From the NCBI RefSeq assembly GCF_034190915.1, contig NW_026947507.1:28572001-28636000 (forward strand): a DNA stretch of 64,000 nt, read 5' to 3'. Shown piece after piece: positions 1-11,090 of the stretch (position 1 is the first letter of the stretch; each line of letters opens with the position of its first letter). A program made the translations under genes and the position numbers. Origin of the DNA: Cavia porcellus. Lineage: Eukaryota > Chordata > Mammalia > Rodentia > Caviidae. Below the pieces are notes generated by a model. It did no database searches. It saw only the letters and a program-made list of their open reading frames with translations, and was not told where the DNA came from.

Positions 1-1259
1 AAACCAAAGGAAAACTAAGCTAAAATGCAGTCCTGTCTGGTAACAATTTTGATGATTTCTACTTAAATCCATTTTCAACTTATAGTAAAATATGCTAAAA
101 TCTTGCTTGATGATAGTTAAGGCATTGGGGGAAAAGTAGCTATTTGATTATTAGATATTTTGCGACTAGATATTATAGATGGGAAACTTGAGATGAGGAC
201 ATTTCAGAAACTGGCCCTAAATGCCACACCTTGGAAACTATATTCATAAAATGCAAATACAGGAATTGCTTTCTTAATCCTATACCATTCATTTATCTTT
301 TTCTATAACACATATAAAAGAATCATAAATGTACCATTGCCATTTTCTTATGGCTTCTAATCCTATGGTCATATAAGCTTGAAAGAGATGCATGCTATAT
401 TGTATCATTTTAGGGAAGCAAATGAAATAATCTCAAATGCTTACAGAAACAATCATATGTTAACATGACACTTATAGAGAAGTGTATTTAAAGACCATTG
501 CATGTGAAGATAAAAACACCACTGAAAATTCTTCATAACAAAAAACATATGTATACAAAAGTATTATGTACACATATTACATTAATAATACATAGTATGT
601 CTTATACATTTCCACATAAATGTTATACGTATTTTGCTTTTTTTATATAGGCAGATGTATATTGCTTCTGTGTGTGTATATGTGTTTGATTTGCAGTGGT
701 ATATGGGAAATCATATGTAATCAGAAGAATTTTATAAGCCTATCAACTCACAAATATATATTTCACAATTGTTTAACTCATGAGATCAGATCAGCAATTT
801 AGGGATGTGGAGTGATTGGCTAAAGACTGATATATACGAACTGTGTCCAAAATTCATAATCCAGGAAGAGAAAAAGAGTTTGGCTCCTCAAGTGTCTAAA
901 AAAGCAAGAACATATTTATACTGGAGTGCAAGAGCTGTACTATTGAACTCTGTCCATTTGGTCATAAAATTCTGTACTTAAGTGGTGACAAACTAAGAAA
1001 AAATTGTAATACTCTAGTATTTCTCGCTGACTGCTGTACCAAAATGACCCATATAACTGCATTCCTGACTCCTTCATGGAACAATAAATAATATATGAGT
1101 GTGCAAAGTTGCCTCTTCATATTGCAGATAAATTATCTAAAAGGAAGAGTTTTAAGTCATTTATATCCACTTACTTTTTTCTAAATATTTCTTGATTTTT
1201 CTAGTGATATAATGAAATGTTGCTAAATTAATATATATTTTTGTTTTATTTTTATGCAG
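1..1259 (+). other. SPOCK3: Intron upstream of the SPOCK3 exon
   Basis: AT-rich sequence without a convincing exon, SINE or LTR. A 60-codon open frame near 620-802 has no coding character and sits in low-complexity sequence. The last 30 bases form a T-rich polypyrimidine stretch ending in GCAG at 1256-1259, which is the acceptor of the next exon. The preceding SPOCK3 exon, which should carry the start of the Kazal module, is not in this stretch. Confidence 0.75.
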
Positions 1260-1374
1260 TGCAAACTAGAATACCAGGCGTGTGTCTTAGGAAAACAGAT
1301 TTCAGTCAAATGTGAAGGACGGTGCCCATGTCCTGCTGATAAGTCCACAAGTACAAGCAGAAATGTTAAAAGAG
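1260..1374 (+). CDS. SPOCK3: SPOCK3 (testican-3) internal exon, end of Kazal-like module
   Basis: Seen: a T-rich tract and GCAG acceptor, then 38 open codons plus one base, then GTGAGT. The exon starts in phase 0 at TGC and ends in phase 1 after G. The peptide begins CKLEYQACVLGKQ, continues through VKCEGRCPCPADK and ends STSRNVKR. Known: SPOCK proteins are secreted calcium-binding proteoglycans with a testican-specific N-terminus, a follistatin/Kazal-like domain, an extracellular calcium-binding domain, a thyroglobulin type-1 domain and an acidic glycosaminoglycan-bearing tail. Testican-3 is mainly neural, and its N-terminal region has been reported to inhibit membrane-type matrix metalloproteinases. 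The five cysteines fit the end of the Kazal-like disulfide module, followed by the Ser/Thr-rich linker to the next domain. SPOCK1 and SPOCK2 differ clearly here in my memory of the family. The linker has small changes from the human protein as I recall it. The exon is intact and looks functional. Confidence 0.9.
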
Positions 1375-1641
1375 GTGAGTGATGAAAGTGCATCCATATT
1401 TCTACATTCATCCCACGCAATTAAGATGTTTTGCAGGAAATTTTAAGACAATAAATCCAGTTTGCTTTTGTGCATATACCTAACAGTAATTATATTGCCT
1501 TGAGCTTGTTTTCCATTATCCCCAAATATTATAGCAAATAATTGTTTTTATTTTTATACTTATCAAATTAATGGAAACCTATAGAAAAGTATTCATTTTT
1601 TTATGTGCTCACGTATATAAGTAATCTAAAATTATACCTTT

Positions 1642-1766
1642 AATAAATCATTGTGGTGGGCTGGGGATTTAGCTGAGCGGCATAAGCGCCTGCCTTGCAA
1701 GTGGGCAGTCGTGAGTTTGATCCCTGGTACTGATAATAAATAAAATAAATAAATAAATCATTGTGG
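1642..1766 (+). mobile_element. ID-like tRNA-derived SINE with target-site duplication
   Basis: The body (about 1657-1751) starts with GGCTGGGGATTTAGCTGAG and keeps a recognisable A box (TTAGCTGAGCGG) and B box (GAGTTTGATCCCTGG), the internal RNA polymerase III promoter of rodent ID elements. An AATA-rich tail follows. A 15-bp perfect direct repeat, AATAAATCATTGTGG, lies at 1642-1656 and 1752-1766 and marks L1-mediated insertion. The consensus differs from mouse and rat ID as I remember them. The B box shows likely CpG decay. Probably relatively young, because the duplication is intact. Confidence 0.85.
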
Positions 1767-2269
1767 CAATGCATGCTTTTGGTCTCTAAGATCTCGTTTT
1801 TAAATATTTTTATGTTTTTGGTCAGGGATCTGGTAAATGATAAAATATTTTCATTTAAGTAACATCGTTTAATGACTACTGTTCTGCAGGAAAATATTTT
1901 CCCTATATTGAATCATCACGTATAAAATAATATCATAACTTAATCACCAATTATTTGATATTAAATTAAAGCAACAAGTTTGTCTTGATATCTATTGTGA
2001 TATAAAATTTAAAATTTTAAAAGATGTTTTCTCCTTTACATTGTATTAGTTTTATATTTGAGATTTTGTTTATCCTTAAAAAAAAAGATTCCCTGATTGC
2101 TAGATTCATCTCTACAAATCTATATGAAGAAGGAAGAGCAAGGAATAGATTTTCTGAGACAAAAACTATTTTACACAGCACTATCATGAGCCTTTGTCAT
2201 GCGTAATTATCTGACACTTACAACTCATTAACTATAAACTGTATTTTTTGGTATGGCATTTTGGTAAAT

Positions 2270-2615
2270 ATTCTGTCACTGTGAGAAAATATGTGACATA
2301 ATCAATTTAGAAGCCAGAAAGGCTTATCTTGGCTCAGAGTTCCAGGGGTTTCTGTCAGTCACTTGGCTTTGCTGTCCTTGGGCTGTAGTATGGTGCATGA
2401 TGTATCTCAGGAGTGCTCTGTAGATGATCTGCTATCCTCCTGGAGGCCCCAAAACAAAAAGAGTGACAATAGGGGTGACCCCCAGCAACTCCTCAATGAC
2501 ACTGAATCATCCAACTATGCCCCACTCTTAAAGGTTCTGCCACCAACTAGTAGTGTCACTGGTTGGAGACCAACATCTTTGGCAGATGTTCTAGTTCCCA
2601 ACTATAGCATGTGAT
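2270..2615 (-). mobile_element. MaLR-type LTR (solo), degenerate
   Basis: On the + strand it reads as CTGTGAGAAAATATGTGACAT, then GAAAGGCTTATCTTGGCTCAG, and ends near CCCAACTATAGCA. This is the reverse complement of the layout seen in the better-preserved MaLR-type LTRs of this window (for example 22337-22791). No internal retroviral genes flank it. The open frame at 2363-2614 runs through the LTR and is not a gene. Family level is uncertain. Confidence 0.55.
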
Positions 2616-4551
2616 ACAATTGCTAGCCCATGGTATATTCTCATAATTAATATTTTGCTACATATATGATTTATTAATTTCATTGTCCCACTTGTATTGG
2701 ACTTTCTCATATTGTCATATTCAAGATACAGAATTCAAATAAAAATGTTAGAACATTTTCTACAGTAAAGCAGCTTCTCAGTTTCGCTGTTTGCAAGTAA
2801 ATTAGTTGATTTGAAAGTAATGACAAATCAGTGCTCAATTAGCAGGTCACGTACAAGACAACATCAAATAGAGAAAGAGGCGAAGATGCCTTCTAGAATC
2901 TCTATTCTTTACACCTCACTTTTTCTGCCTTGCAGAGCTATAAACTCCACTTCTGGGATTACTTACTTCTATGTTCTCCAAACCCATCATTCCAATCTAT
3001 TCTCTCCAAATCACTCCAAATAAGGATTTTCAACATCTTCTGGAATATATGATTCAAACTTCAAAAAATTTACCACTAATTATATTTTTATTTTAACTGA
3101 GATTTTTTGATATTTGTGCCTTCCCCACCCCCAATCACAGGTGAATACACTTTTACAGTTAAGAATCCATTTTCCTCGGATAGTCTACTCAGGCATGAAT
3201 TACGTTCTACTATATTTAATATCTATGTCTTATTCTTCCACTTGAGGTTTTAAGAATGTGTAGTCTCAGTAGGTGTATACATGTAATATATCAGAGACTT
3301 TCAGCAATAATTCTCTGCAGTATAATTTCCTGCTTTTAGGCGTACTTTTGAATGAAAAGATAGATTTGATGTTGTACCAATTAATCACAAACTCATAAAC
3401 TAGAAAAGGAACACATATATTAAACATGAAAGGTAACACATCTGAGAAGAGGGCCACTTGAGAGTAAACCATATTTGTGTCTAAAGTTACTTCAGTTTTC
3501 TGTACAGCATTTATATTAACATGTCAAGAAGGAAACTTTAAGTGATATCATCAGGGGATAAAGATCATTTGTGTTCAATTGTGCGTAGAAAAAGAATCAA
3601 GAATTTAAACTAATCCTGCTCTGACAGATTGTCAAGCAGAGTAAGTACAGGATCTTGCTAGCTACTGTGGAAAAGCTGTACAGAGAACTTTGTATGTCAT
3701 TTCTCCATGTGCCAAAGGCCGAGAGACATGGGAAATGTAAAACTGAGTTCAGTATCATTTCTAGTCTTTCAAGTGTCATTTATATTAGAAGCATGGCGTG
3801 GACAGACTTAAAGTGAAGGAAATTCTACTTAATATCATTCCTGTTCTAAAGAAGTAAGGAAGAATCTACTAACTGAGAAATACTTTTAAATATTTCTGAC
3901 TTCCACCTTTTGAGGACAAATTGATACCATTGTTTCCTTTCACTTTGCTAATTGCAGAACAAACCCTTTATATCTATTTAAATTACATTTAAAGCTAATA
4001 AAAACTGATTTTCTTAGGAAGGAAGGGAAAATAAAATTCTCTTCTGTTCCACTAATATATTCTGTGAAGCGATTTGTAGAAATTCATTCAAATATATATG
4101 CATTCAAGTGTCTTAAATAAAGAAAAACAAATAATTTAAATTTTACAATCCTACATCTGATTTTCAAATAGAAAATTACATCTCTCTTCAGTGAGAAGCT
4201 CTTGATCATTTAAACATATTCCTTTCTTTTTCATTAAAAATTATGATCCTTGGCACTGCAAAGGAAAAATACTGTTCAATTACAACAAACATCATGTAGA
4301 GAATAGATGAACCTTGATAATAGTGGTGTTTCAGCTGATGCTTAAAGGTCTCTGATATTTTTACATTGTCAGTAAAATAAAAAATATGAGATTTACAGTT
4401 ATGAACATGAACTATGAATGCGGCATTTTCTAAAGATATGTGTATACATTGGTGTGTAATCCAGTACTAAAATTTAAAAGCAATTTATAGAAACAAAGAA
4501 TAAGACAATGGGGAAAATACTAAAGGACAAGATCATTGCAGAAATATTTTA
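2616..4551. other. Intronic sequence, nothing recognised
   Basis: AT-rich DNA with short random open frames only. No SINE, LTR or exon was recognised by eye. It runs directly into the target-site duplication of the L1. Confidence 0.5.
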
Positions 4552-4567
4552 GGAAGCATTTATTTTG
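4552..4567. repeat. L1 target-site duplication, 3' side of the element
   Basis: GGAAGCATTTATTTTG, identical over 16 bases to 11881-11896. It adjoins the T-rich stretch that is the complement of the L1 poly-A tail. One boundary base could be chance, so the true duplication may be 15 bp. Confidence 0.93.
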
Positions 4568-5795
4568 TTTTTTGTTTGTTTGTTTGTTTGTTTGTTTTTT
4601 TTATTTAAGAGGAAAAAGAGAAAAACACAAAACAAACCAAAGCGGCGTAAGGGTACACGCAATACAGAACTACAAAACAAAACAAAACAAAACAAAACAA
4701 AACAAAAAAACATAACAGTAAGAAATCACCTGCTAGTAGATTACACACTATCTTCTTGAAAATAGTTCCTCAAATCACAGTATCAAAGAACACAAGGTGG
4801 ACATTCAAACAGGGAGACTGCAAACAGCTGTGTTCAATGTTCCAAAAACATTGATAAAGTCAGCTATTTAACACCCCCAAACACACTTGCTGTTATATCC
4901 GTTAGAGTTCTTTTTTCTTTTTTTTTTCCCTCTCTTTTTTACAACAAAATTCACACATCTTGGATTTTATTACTCCTTAGTGCTTATTACTTTCTTTGGG
5001 GGGGGGGGGGAAGAATACAGTCAAATATGGCAAAACAAAGCTGTCAGTCAATACCAAGGATAGACATAGCACATGGTGTAGAACAGAGTACAAGTTTATC
5101 AACAATGGTTATCAACGTTGTCCCTTGTTTCCTTAAAAAGAATTGTCTATCTTATTAGATATTATAAAGTTGGACAAAACAGTAGAGAACAAGACCAATA
5201 AAACTTAGGCATTGTAAACATTACAGGACTTCCAAAGAAGACAATAGTCAAACCAGAATGGGTATCTTAGTGAATCTTATTGTCTTCAAAGTAGTTGCCT
5301 ATGTCTTCAAACTTGATACTATCATATAGAATGGAACAGAGTCTAATCAGTCAAAACAAGATCGTGGGAGTACTACAGGACTTCAAAACAAGTTAATAGG
5401 AAATCGAAAAGAGTTACTATTTATATATCCTAATTTTTTTGAATTTTTTCTTTAATTAAGACAAACATAAGAAATGACTAAATATTTTTTTGAAACAATA
5501 AGGGGGAGATTGAGATAAAACAGGACATAACAATATAACAATAGAGGTCACAGCATGACTGTTTCAACAACCTAGTACTTCACCACCATATAACCTGACT
5601 TAATAGTAGTTACCATAGTGTCTTTTTCCTTGAAATATTTGGATAAAACTTCATATACTCTAGCTTCAAATATTTTCATATCAAGAAGCCCAGAATAAAG
5701 CCTTTCTAATTAATGAGTGAAAACTTTATAAGGCTTCAAGGCCACCTAATGGGGAATCATGATTACCACATATTTTTATATATTTGAATCATTAC
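4568..5795 (-). other. L1 3' UTR and poly-A tail
   Basis: Runs from the ORF2 stop (complement at 5796-5798) to the tail. Features, given on the + strand: T-rich tail with GTTT repeats at 4568-4606, an (AAAAC)n tract at about 4673-4707, a T/C-rich stretch near 4911-4940 that is purine-rich in L1 sense, and a run of about twelve G near 4998-5010. The tail and the (AAAAC)n tract are complementary and could pair in a transcript. The small + strand open frame at 4565-4759 is low complexity. Confidence 0.85.
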
Positions 5796-8700
5796 TTACA
5801 TTAGGGAAACTATTCGGTATTCACACATGCGAGATTGATTTATTTCACTAATGAGTATGGTCTCAAGCTGCGCCCATTTATTGATAAATATCTCAATGTG
5901 ATCCTTCTTTATAGCTGAATAATACTCCATTGTATAGAAATACCACAACTTTTTTATCCATTCCTCAGTTGATGGGCACTTGGGTTGTTTCCAAGATCTG
6001 GCGATTACAAATTGTGCTGCTATAAACATAGGTGCACATATATCACTGTGGTATGATGCTTTCAGTTCTTCTGGGAATATGCCTAGAAGTGGAATAGCTG
6101 GAATAAATGGGATTTCCAGTCCCAACTTTTTGAGAAATCTCCAGACAGATCTCCACAAAGGCTGTACCAGTCTACACTCCCACCAGCAGTGCAGGAGAGT
6201 TCCTTTTTCCCCACAGCCTCTCCAGCATTTGTTGTCGGTTTTCTTGATCCTGGCCATTCTTTCAGGAGTGAGATGGTATCTCAGTGTGGTTTTAATTTGC
6301 ATTTCTCTAATGACCAATGATGATGAGCATTTTTTCATGTATTTATTTGCCATTTGCATTTCTTCATCTGAGAATTGCATATTCATCTCAGATGCCCATT
6401 TTTGGATTGGATCTTTGAATTTTGGAGGTCTGAGTTTCTTTAATTCTTTATATGTTTTAGACAAGAGGCCCTTGTCAGAGAGAGAGTTCACTAAAATCTT
6501 TTCCCAGTTTGTGGGTTTTCTTTTCACTATGCTGGAGATTTCTTTTGACATGCAGAAACTTTTTAATAAGAAGTGGTCCCAGTTATTGATTCTGGGAAGT
6601 ATTTCCCGTGCGGTTTGAGTCCTGTTCATGAATTCTTTACCTACTCCTATGTCTCCAAGGTTTCTACCTATTTTGTCTTCCAATAGATTTAGTGTTTCTG
6701 TTTTAATATTCAGATCTTTGACCCATTTAGATTTTAATTTAGTACATGGTGATAGACATGGGTCTAGCTTTAGTTTTCGGCAAATGGAGAGCCAGTTTTT
6801 CCAGCACCATTTATTAAAGAGACTGTCGTTCTTCCAGTGAACCTGCTTGGCTCCTTTATCAAAAATAAGGTGGTTGAGTGTGTCCGTAGTTGTGGTTGTA
6901 TCTTCTAATCTATTCCACTGATCTTCAGCTCTGTTTTGATTCCAATACCATGTTGATTTTACTACTGTTGCTTTGTAGTATAACTTCAAGTCAGGGATTG
7001 TGATGCCTCCTGCTTTGTCTTTGCTGCTTAGAATTGCCTTTGCGATTCTAGGTCTCTTCTGGTTCCAGATGAAATTTAGGAGTGATTTCTCTAGATCTAT
7101 AAGGTATGTTGATGGTATTTCTATTGGGATTGCATTGAATCTGTATAACAGTTTTGGGAGAATGGCCATTTTCACAATGTTTGTTCTTCCTATCCATGAG
7201 CAAGGGATGTCTTTCCATTTTCTGAGATCATCTTCAATTTCCTTTTTCAGTGTATTATAATTTTCACTGTATAAGTCTTTCACTTCTTTCGTAAGAGTAA
7301 TTCCTAAATATTTCATTTTTTGCTTGCTAATGTGAATAGTCCAGTTTCTCTTATTTCCCTCTCTGTAATTTTGTTGTTCGTGTATAGGAATGCTATTGAT
7401 TTCTGAGTATTGATTTTGTATCCAGCCACATTACTGAATTTATTTATTGTATCTAAGAGTATTTCAATGGAGTTTAGGGGGTCTTCTATGTAGAGTATCA
7501 TGTCATCTGCAAACAATGATAATTTAACTTCTTCTTTTCCTATCTTTACCCCTTTTATTTCTCTTTCTTGCCTAATTGCTCCGGCTAGTACTTCCAGTAC
7601 TATATTAAATAGGAGTGGTGATAAAGGACATCCTTGTCTTGTACCCAATTTTAAAGTAAAGGCTTTCAATTTTTGGCCATTTAGTATGATGCTGGCTGTT
7701 GGTTTGTCATAAATGGCCTTTATTATATTGAGGTAAAGACCATTTATTCCAATTTTCTGTAAAGTTCTTATCATGAATAAGTGTTGGACCTTATCGAAGG
7801 CTTTTTCTGCATCTATAGAGATGATCATGTGATTCTTATTTTTGGCTTTATTGATATGGTGGATTACATTTATTGATTTGCGTATGTTGAACCATCCTTG
7901 CATTCCTGGGATGAATCCCACTTGGTCATGGTGTATAATCTTCTTGATGATTTGCTGGATCCTATTTGCCAATATTTTATTGAGGATTTTTGCATCTGTG
8001 TTCATTAGGGAGATCGGTCTATAGTTCTCTTTTATAGTTGGGTCTTTCTCAGGTTTTGGTACTAGAGTAATATTTGCTTCCAGGAATGACTTAGGAAGGA
8101 TTGCTTCCCTTTCAATTTCATTGAATAGTTTGAGGAGTGTCGGCATTAGGTCTTCTTTATATTTCTTGTAGAATTCTGCAGTGAATCCATCTGGGCCTGG
8201 GCTCTTCTTGGTGGGCAAGGACCCAATTACATTCTCAATTTCATTAGCAGAGATTGGGTTATTCAACAGTTTTATATCCTCTTGATCTAGCTTTGGTACT
8301 TCATATGCTTCTAAGAATCTGTCTATTTCTTCTGTGTTATCAAACTTTTGAGAGTAGAGGTTTTCGAAATAGGTGTTGATGATCCTCTGTATTTCTATTT
8401 GGTCTGTAGTGATTTCTCCTTTTTCATTTCTTATTGCATGAATTTGAGCTTTTTCTTTCCTTTTTTTAAATAAGGTTGGCTAGGGGCTTATCGATTTTAT
8501 TTATTCTTTCAAAGAACCAACTCTTTGATTCGTTGATTCTTTGGATTGTTTTCTTAGTCTCTATTGCATTGATTTTTGCTCTGATTTTTATAATTTCCTC
8601 TCTTCTTTTGGCTTTGGGCTTGACTTGCTCTTCTTTTTCTAGCTGATTGAGGTGTAGCATCAAGTTATTTATTTGTATTCGTTCTGTTTTCCTGATGTGG

Positions 8701-9632
8701 GATCTCAGTGCAATAAATTTTCCTCTCAGAACGGCTTTCATTGCATCCCACAGATTCCGGTAAGTTGTATCTGCATTTTCATTTTCTTTTAGGTATTGTT
8801 TAATTTCTTCTTTAATTTCTTCTGTGACCCACTGATTACTCAAGAGTGTGTTATTTAGTTTCCATGTGTTTGCGGAATTTTTGCAGTATCCTTTGTCATT
8901 AATTTCTAATTTCAGAGCGCTATGATCCGATAATATGCAAGGGATGATTTCAACTCTTTTGCATTTGCTTAAATATGTTCTGTGAGCTAATATATGGTCT
9001 ATTTTAGAAAATGATCCATGTACTGCTGAGAAGAATGTGTATTCTGATGTTGTTGGGTGGAACATTCTGTATATGTCTATCAAACCCATTTGTTCACAGG
9101 TGTGATTCAGTTCTGTTATTTCTTTGCTCATTTTCTGTCTGGTTGATCTGTCCCTTGGTGTCAGTGGTGTATTAAGGTCTCCTGTTACAATTGTGTTACT
9201 GATAATTTGAGTTTTCATTTCTGTTAATAATTGTTTTATATAACTGGGTGCTCTGGAGTTTGGTGCGTATATATTTAAGATAGTTATCTCTTCCTCTTGG
9301 AGTTTTCCCCTTACGAGTATGTAGTGACCTTCTTTGTCCTTTATGGTCATTGTTGGTTTAAAGTTCACGTTGTCTGCAAACAGAATGGCTACTCCTGCCT
9401 TTTTTTGGATTCCTGCTGCATGAAGAATTGTTTTCCATCCTTTGACTTTCAGTCTGTGAGTATCTTTCTGGGTTAGATGGGTTTCCTGTAAACAGCATAT
9501 GGTTGGATTTTGTTTCTTGATCCATTCTGCTAGTCTGTCTCTTTTGATTGGTGCATTGAGAACATTTACATTAATGGTTATTACTGTTAAATGCTGGTTA
9601 ATTGTAGGAATGTTATCTCTCTGCTGTTGCAT
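5796..9632 (-). pseudogene. L1 ORF2: endonuclease, reverse transcriptase, Cys-rich domain (two frameshifts)
   Basis: About 1,279 codons of coding length, normal for mammalian L1 ORF2 (human 1,275). It starts at ATG 9632, 19 bp after the ORF1 stop. Endonuclease segment 9632-8466: the LQETHL, GDLNTP, KIDHI and SDHSA motifs carry the expected Glu, Asp/Asn, Asp and His catalytic residues. The N-terminal motif reads INVNV where glycine normally follows the second Asn. RT segment 8266-7313 (frame open upstream of 8266): SPGPDGF, PISLMN, the palm motif FADDM, and [10 protein letters not shown]-terminal segment 7316-5796: ends with the CWRGCG...LHCWWEC cysteine-rich motif. The reading frame changes near 8461-8468 (one extra base at an A/T run) and near 7313-7319 (one base short in an A run). 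The protein makes cDNA at genomic nicks. As written, the chain would end after the endonuclease. Confidence 0.95.
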
Positions 9633-9651
9633 CTTTATCTTTCTGTTCTGT

Positions 9652-10705
9652 TTAATTATTTGCTTTGCTTAGTGCTTTTTTCCTTTGTGTATCTAAACTG
9701 TCTTTCAATATTTTTTGCAGGGTTGGTTTGGTGTTCATGAAGTTCTTCAGCTGTTCTTTGTCATGGAAGTATCGTATTGCACCATCTATTTTGAATGATA
9801 GTTTTGCAGGATATATCAGTCTTGGTTGGAAATCATTTTGCTTTAGGATCTGGAATACTTCACTCCATGCTCTTCTTGACTTTATCGTTTGTGCTGAGAA
9901 GTCTGCTGTGATTCTGATAGGTTTTCCTTTATAAGTGATTTGTCTTTTCTCTCTGACAGCTTTTAATAATCTATTCTTGTGATGGATTTCTGGGATGGTG
10001 ATTATTATACGTCTGGGTGTAGTTTTATTTTGGTTATGACTGTTTGGAGTTCTATATGCTTCACTGATCCTGATGTCAGTTTCTGATCTCATGCTTGGGA
10101 AATTTTCAGCTATTACTTCTCTAAATATCCTCCTGACATCCTTCATGTTGTCTCCCTCTCTTTCATTAATCCCTATCATTCTTATGTTATTCTTCTTTGC
10201 ATCCTCTTGCAGTTGTTGAATTGTTGTTTCCTGGTTCCTTGTTATTTTCAAAAGATCTTTCCTTTCCTGTTCACTAGCTGCAATCCTGTCTTCAAGGTCT
10301 GAAATTCTATCTTCACTTTCATTAAGGCGGTTTTTACAACTTTCAGTGGAGTTTTTTATTTCCTGTATATCTCTGTGCATCTGCATTATGTATTCTGTTT
10401 GTTTCTTATATTGCTCGTCTAGGGATTCTATCTTTTTGTTTAGTTCCTCCAATTTTTTAATCTGTGTTTTCTTTAGATATATTTAGAATCTCTTTCATTT
10501 CTTTTATCATTTCTTCTTTTATCTGGGAGATTATTTCGAGTTTGAATTTCTTTAAAGCTTCCTGGAGTTGCTTGTCAATTTCAGTGCCTATTGTGTCCGA
10601 TATATGAGGTGGATGGGATATATTTTCTTCTATATACATCGCTCCTAGGGTTTCTTGAGATGGGCTGGAGGTTTGAGGTTGTAATTTGGTCTTTCATTTT
10701 GTCAT
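9652..10705 (-). pseudogene. L1 ORF1 RNA-binding chaperone, with stop and frameshift
   Basis: Coding span of ~351 codons, near the usual L1 ORF1 length. The likely start is ATG at 10705. Codon 4 reads TGA (10696-10694), which could come from CGA by a CpG-type transition. The same frame is then open to 10457, where the frame changes somewhere between about 10457 and 10482. From 10452 to 9652 it runs without interruption. Visible parts: a charged heptad-rich coiled coil (about residues 60-150), an RRM-like segment with NNIRMIGINEREG, and a C-terminal domain with REKRQITYKGKPIRITADFS and YPAKLSF, all standard L1 ORF1 landmarks. ORF1p trimerises and coats L1 RNA. An alternative start at 10639 (Met-Tyr-Ile) would bypass the early stop. 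Confidence 0.9.
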
Positions 10706-11090
10706 TTTCCTATATTTCTGTGTTTCAAGTGTTATTTGAAAGCTTCCTCAGGATCTGTTGAAAATCCCCTTCTATGTTTGGAGCTACTGAGACTCTGGCG
10801 CCGCGCTACCCCAAGCCATTAGGCCTACAGAATCAGTGGCCCTCCTCTGCCTGCTCAGAACTCCGCAGTTCCAGACAAGCTGGGCCTCAGGGACACTGTG
10901 CGCCCACCTGCCCCTTGGAAGCTCCACAGTTCTTCAATGGCAGCCGGGTTAGGGTACTCACCACAGGCCGCAGTGCTTCAGGAACCTGTGGACCCTCCCT
11001 GGTTGCAGAGATATCCACAGTCCTCCAGACACATGGAGAGGCCGATGCAGGCACCCCAAATCTGCCCAGCTCCTCCTCTGCAGACCAATG
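10706..11090 (-). promoter_or_regulatory. L1 5' UTR, non-monomeric part
   Basis: GC-richer than its surroundings. It links ORF1 to the tandem monomers. Its outer part (about 11000-11090) is a diverged partial copy of the monomer, sharing GATATCC, CAGTCCTCCAGACAC and CTGCCCAGCTCCTCCTCTGC. The rest is unique. Open frames on the + strand at 10774-11130 are antisense to the promoter and have no recognised product. Confidence 0.8.

Noticed and set aside
5980..8024. Several + strand frames of 60-212 codons
   Set aside because: They are complements of the minus-strand L1 ORF2 and show no own similarity.
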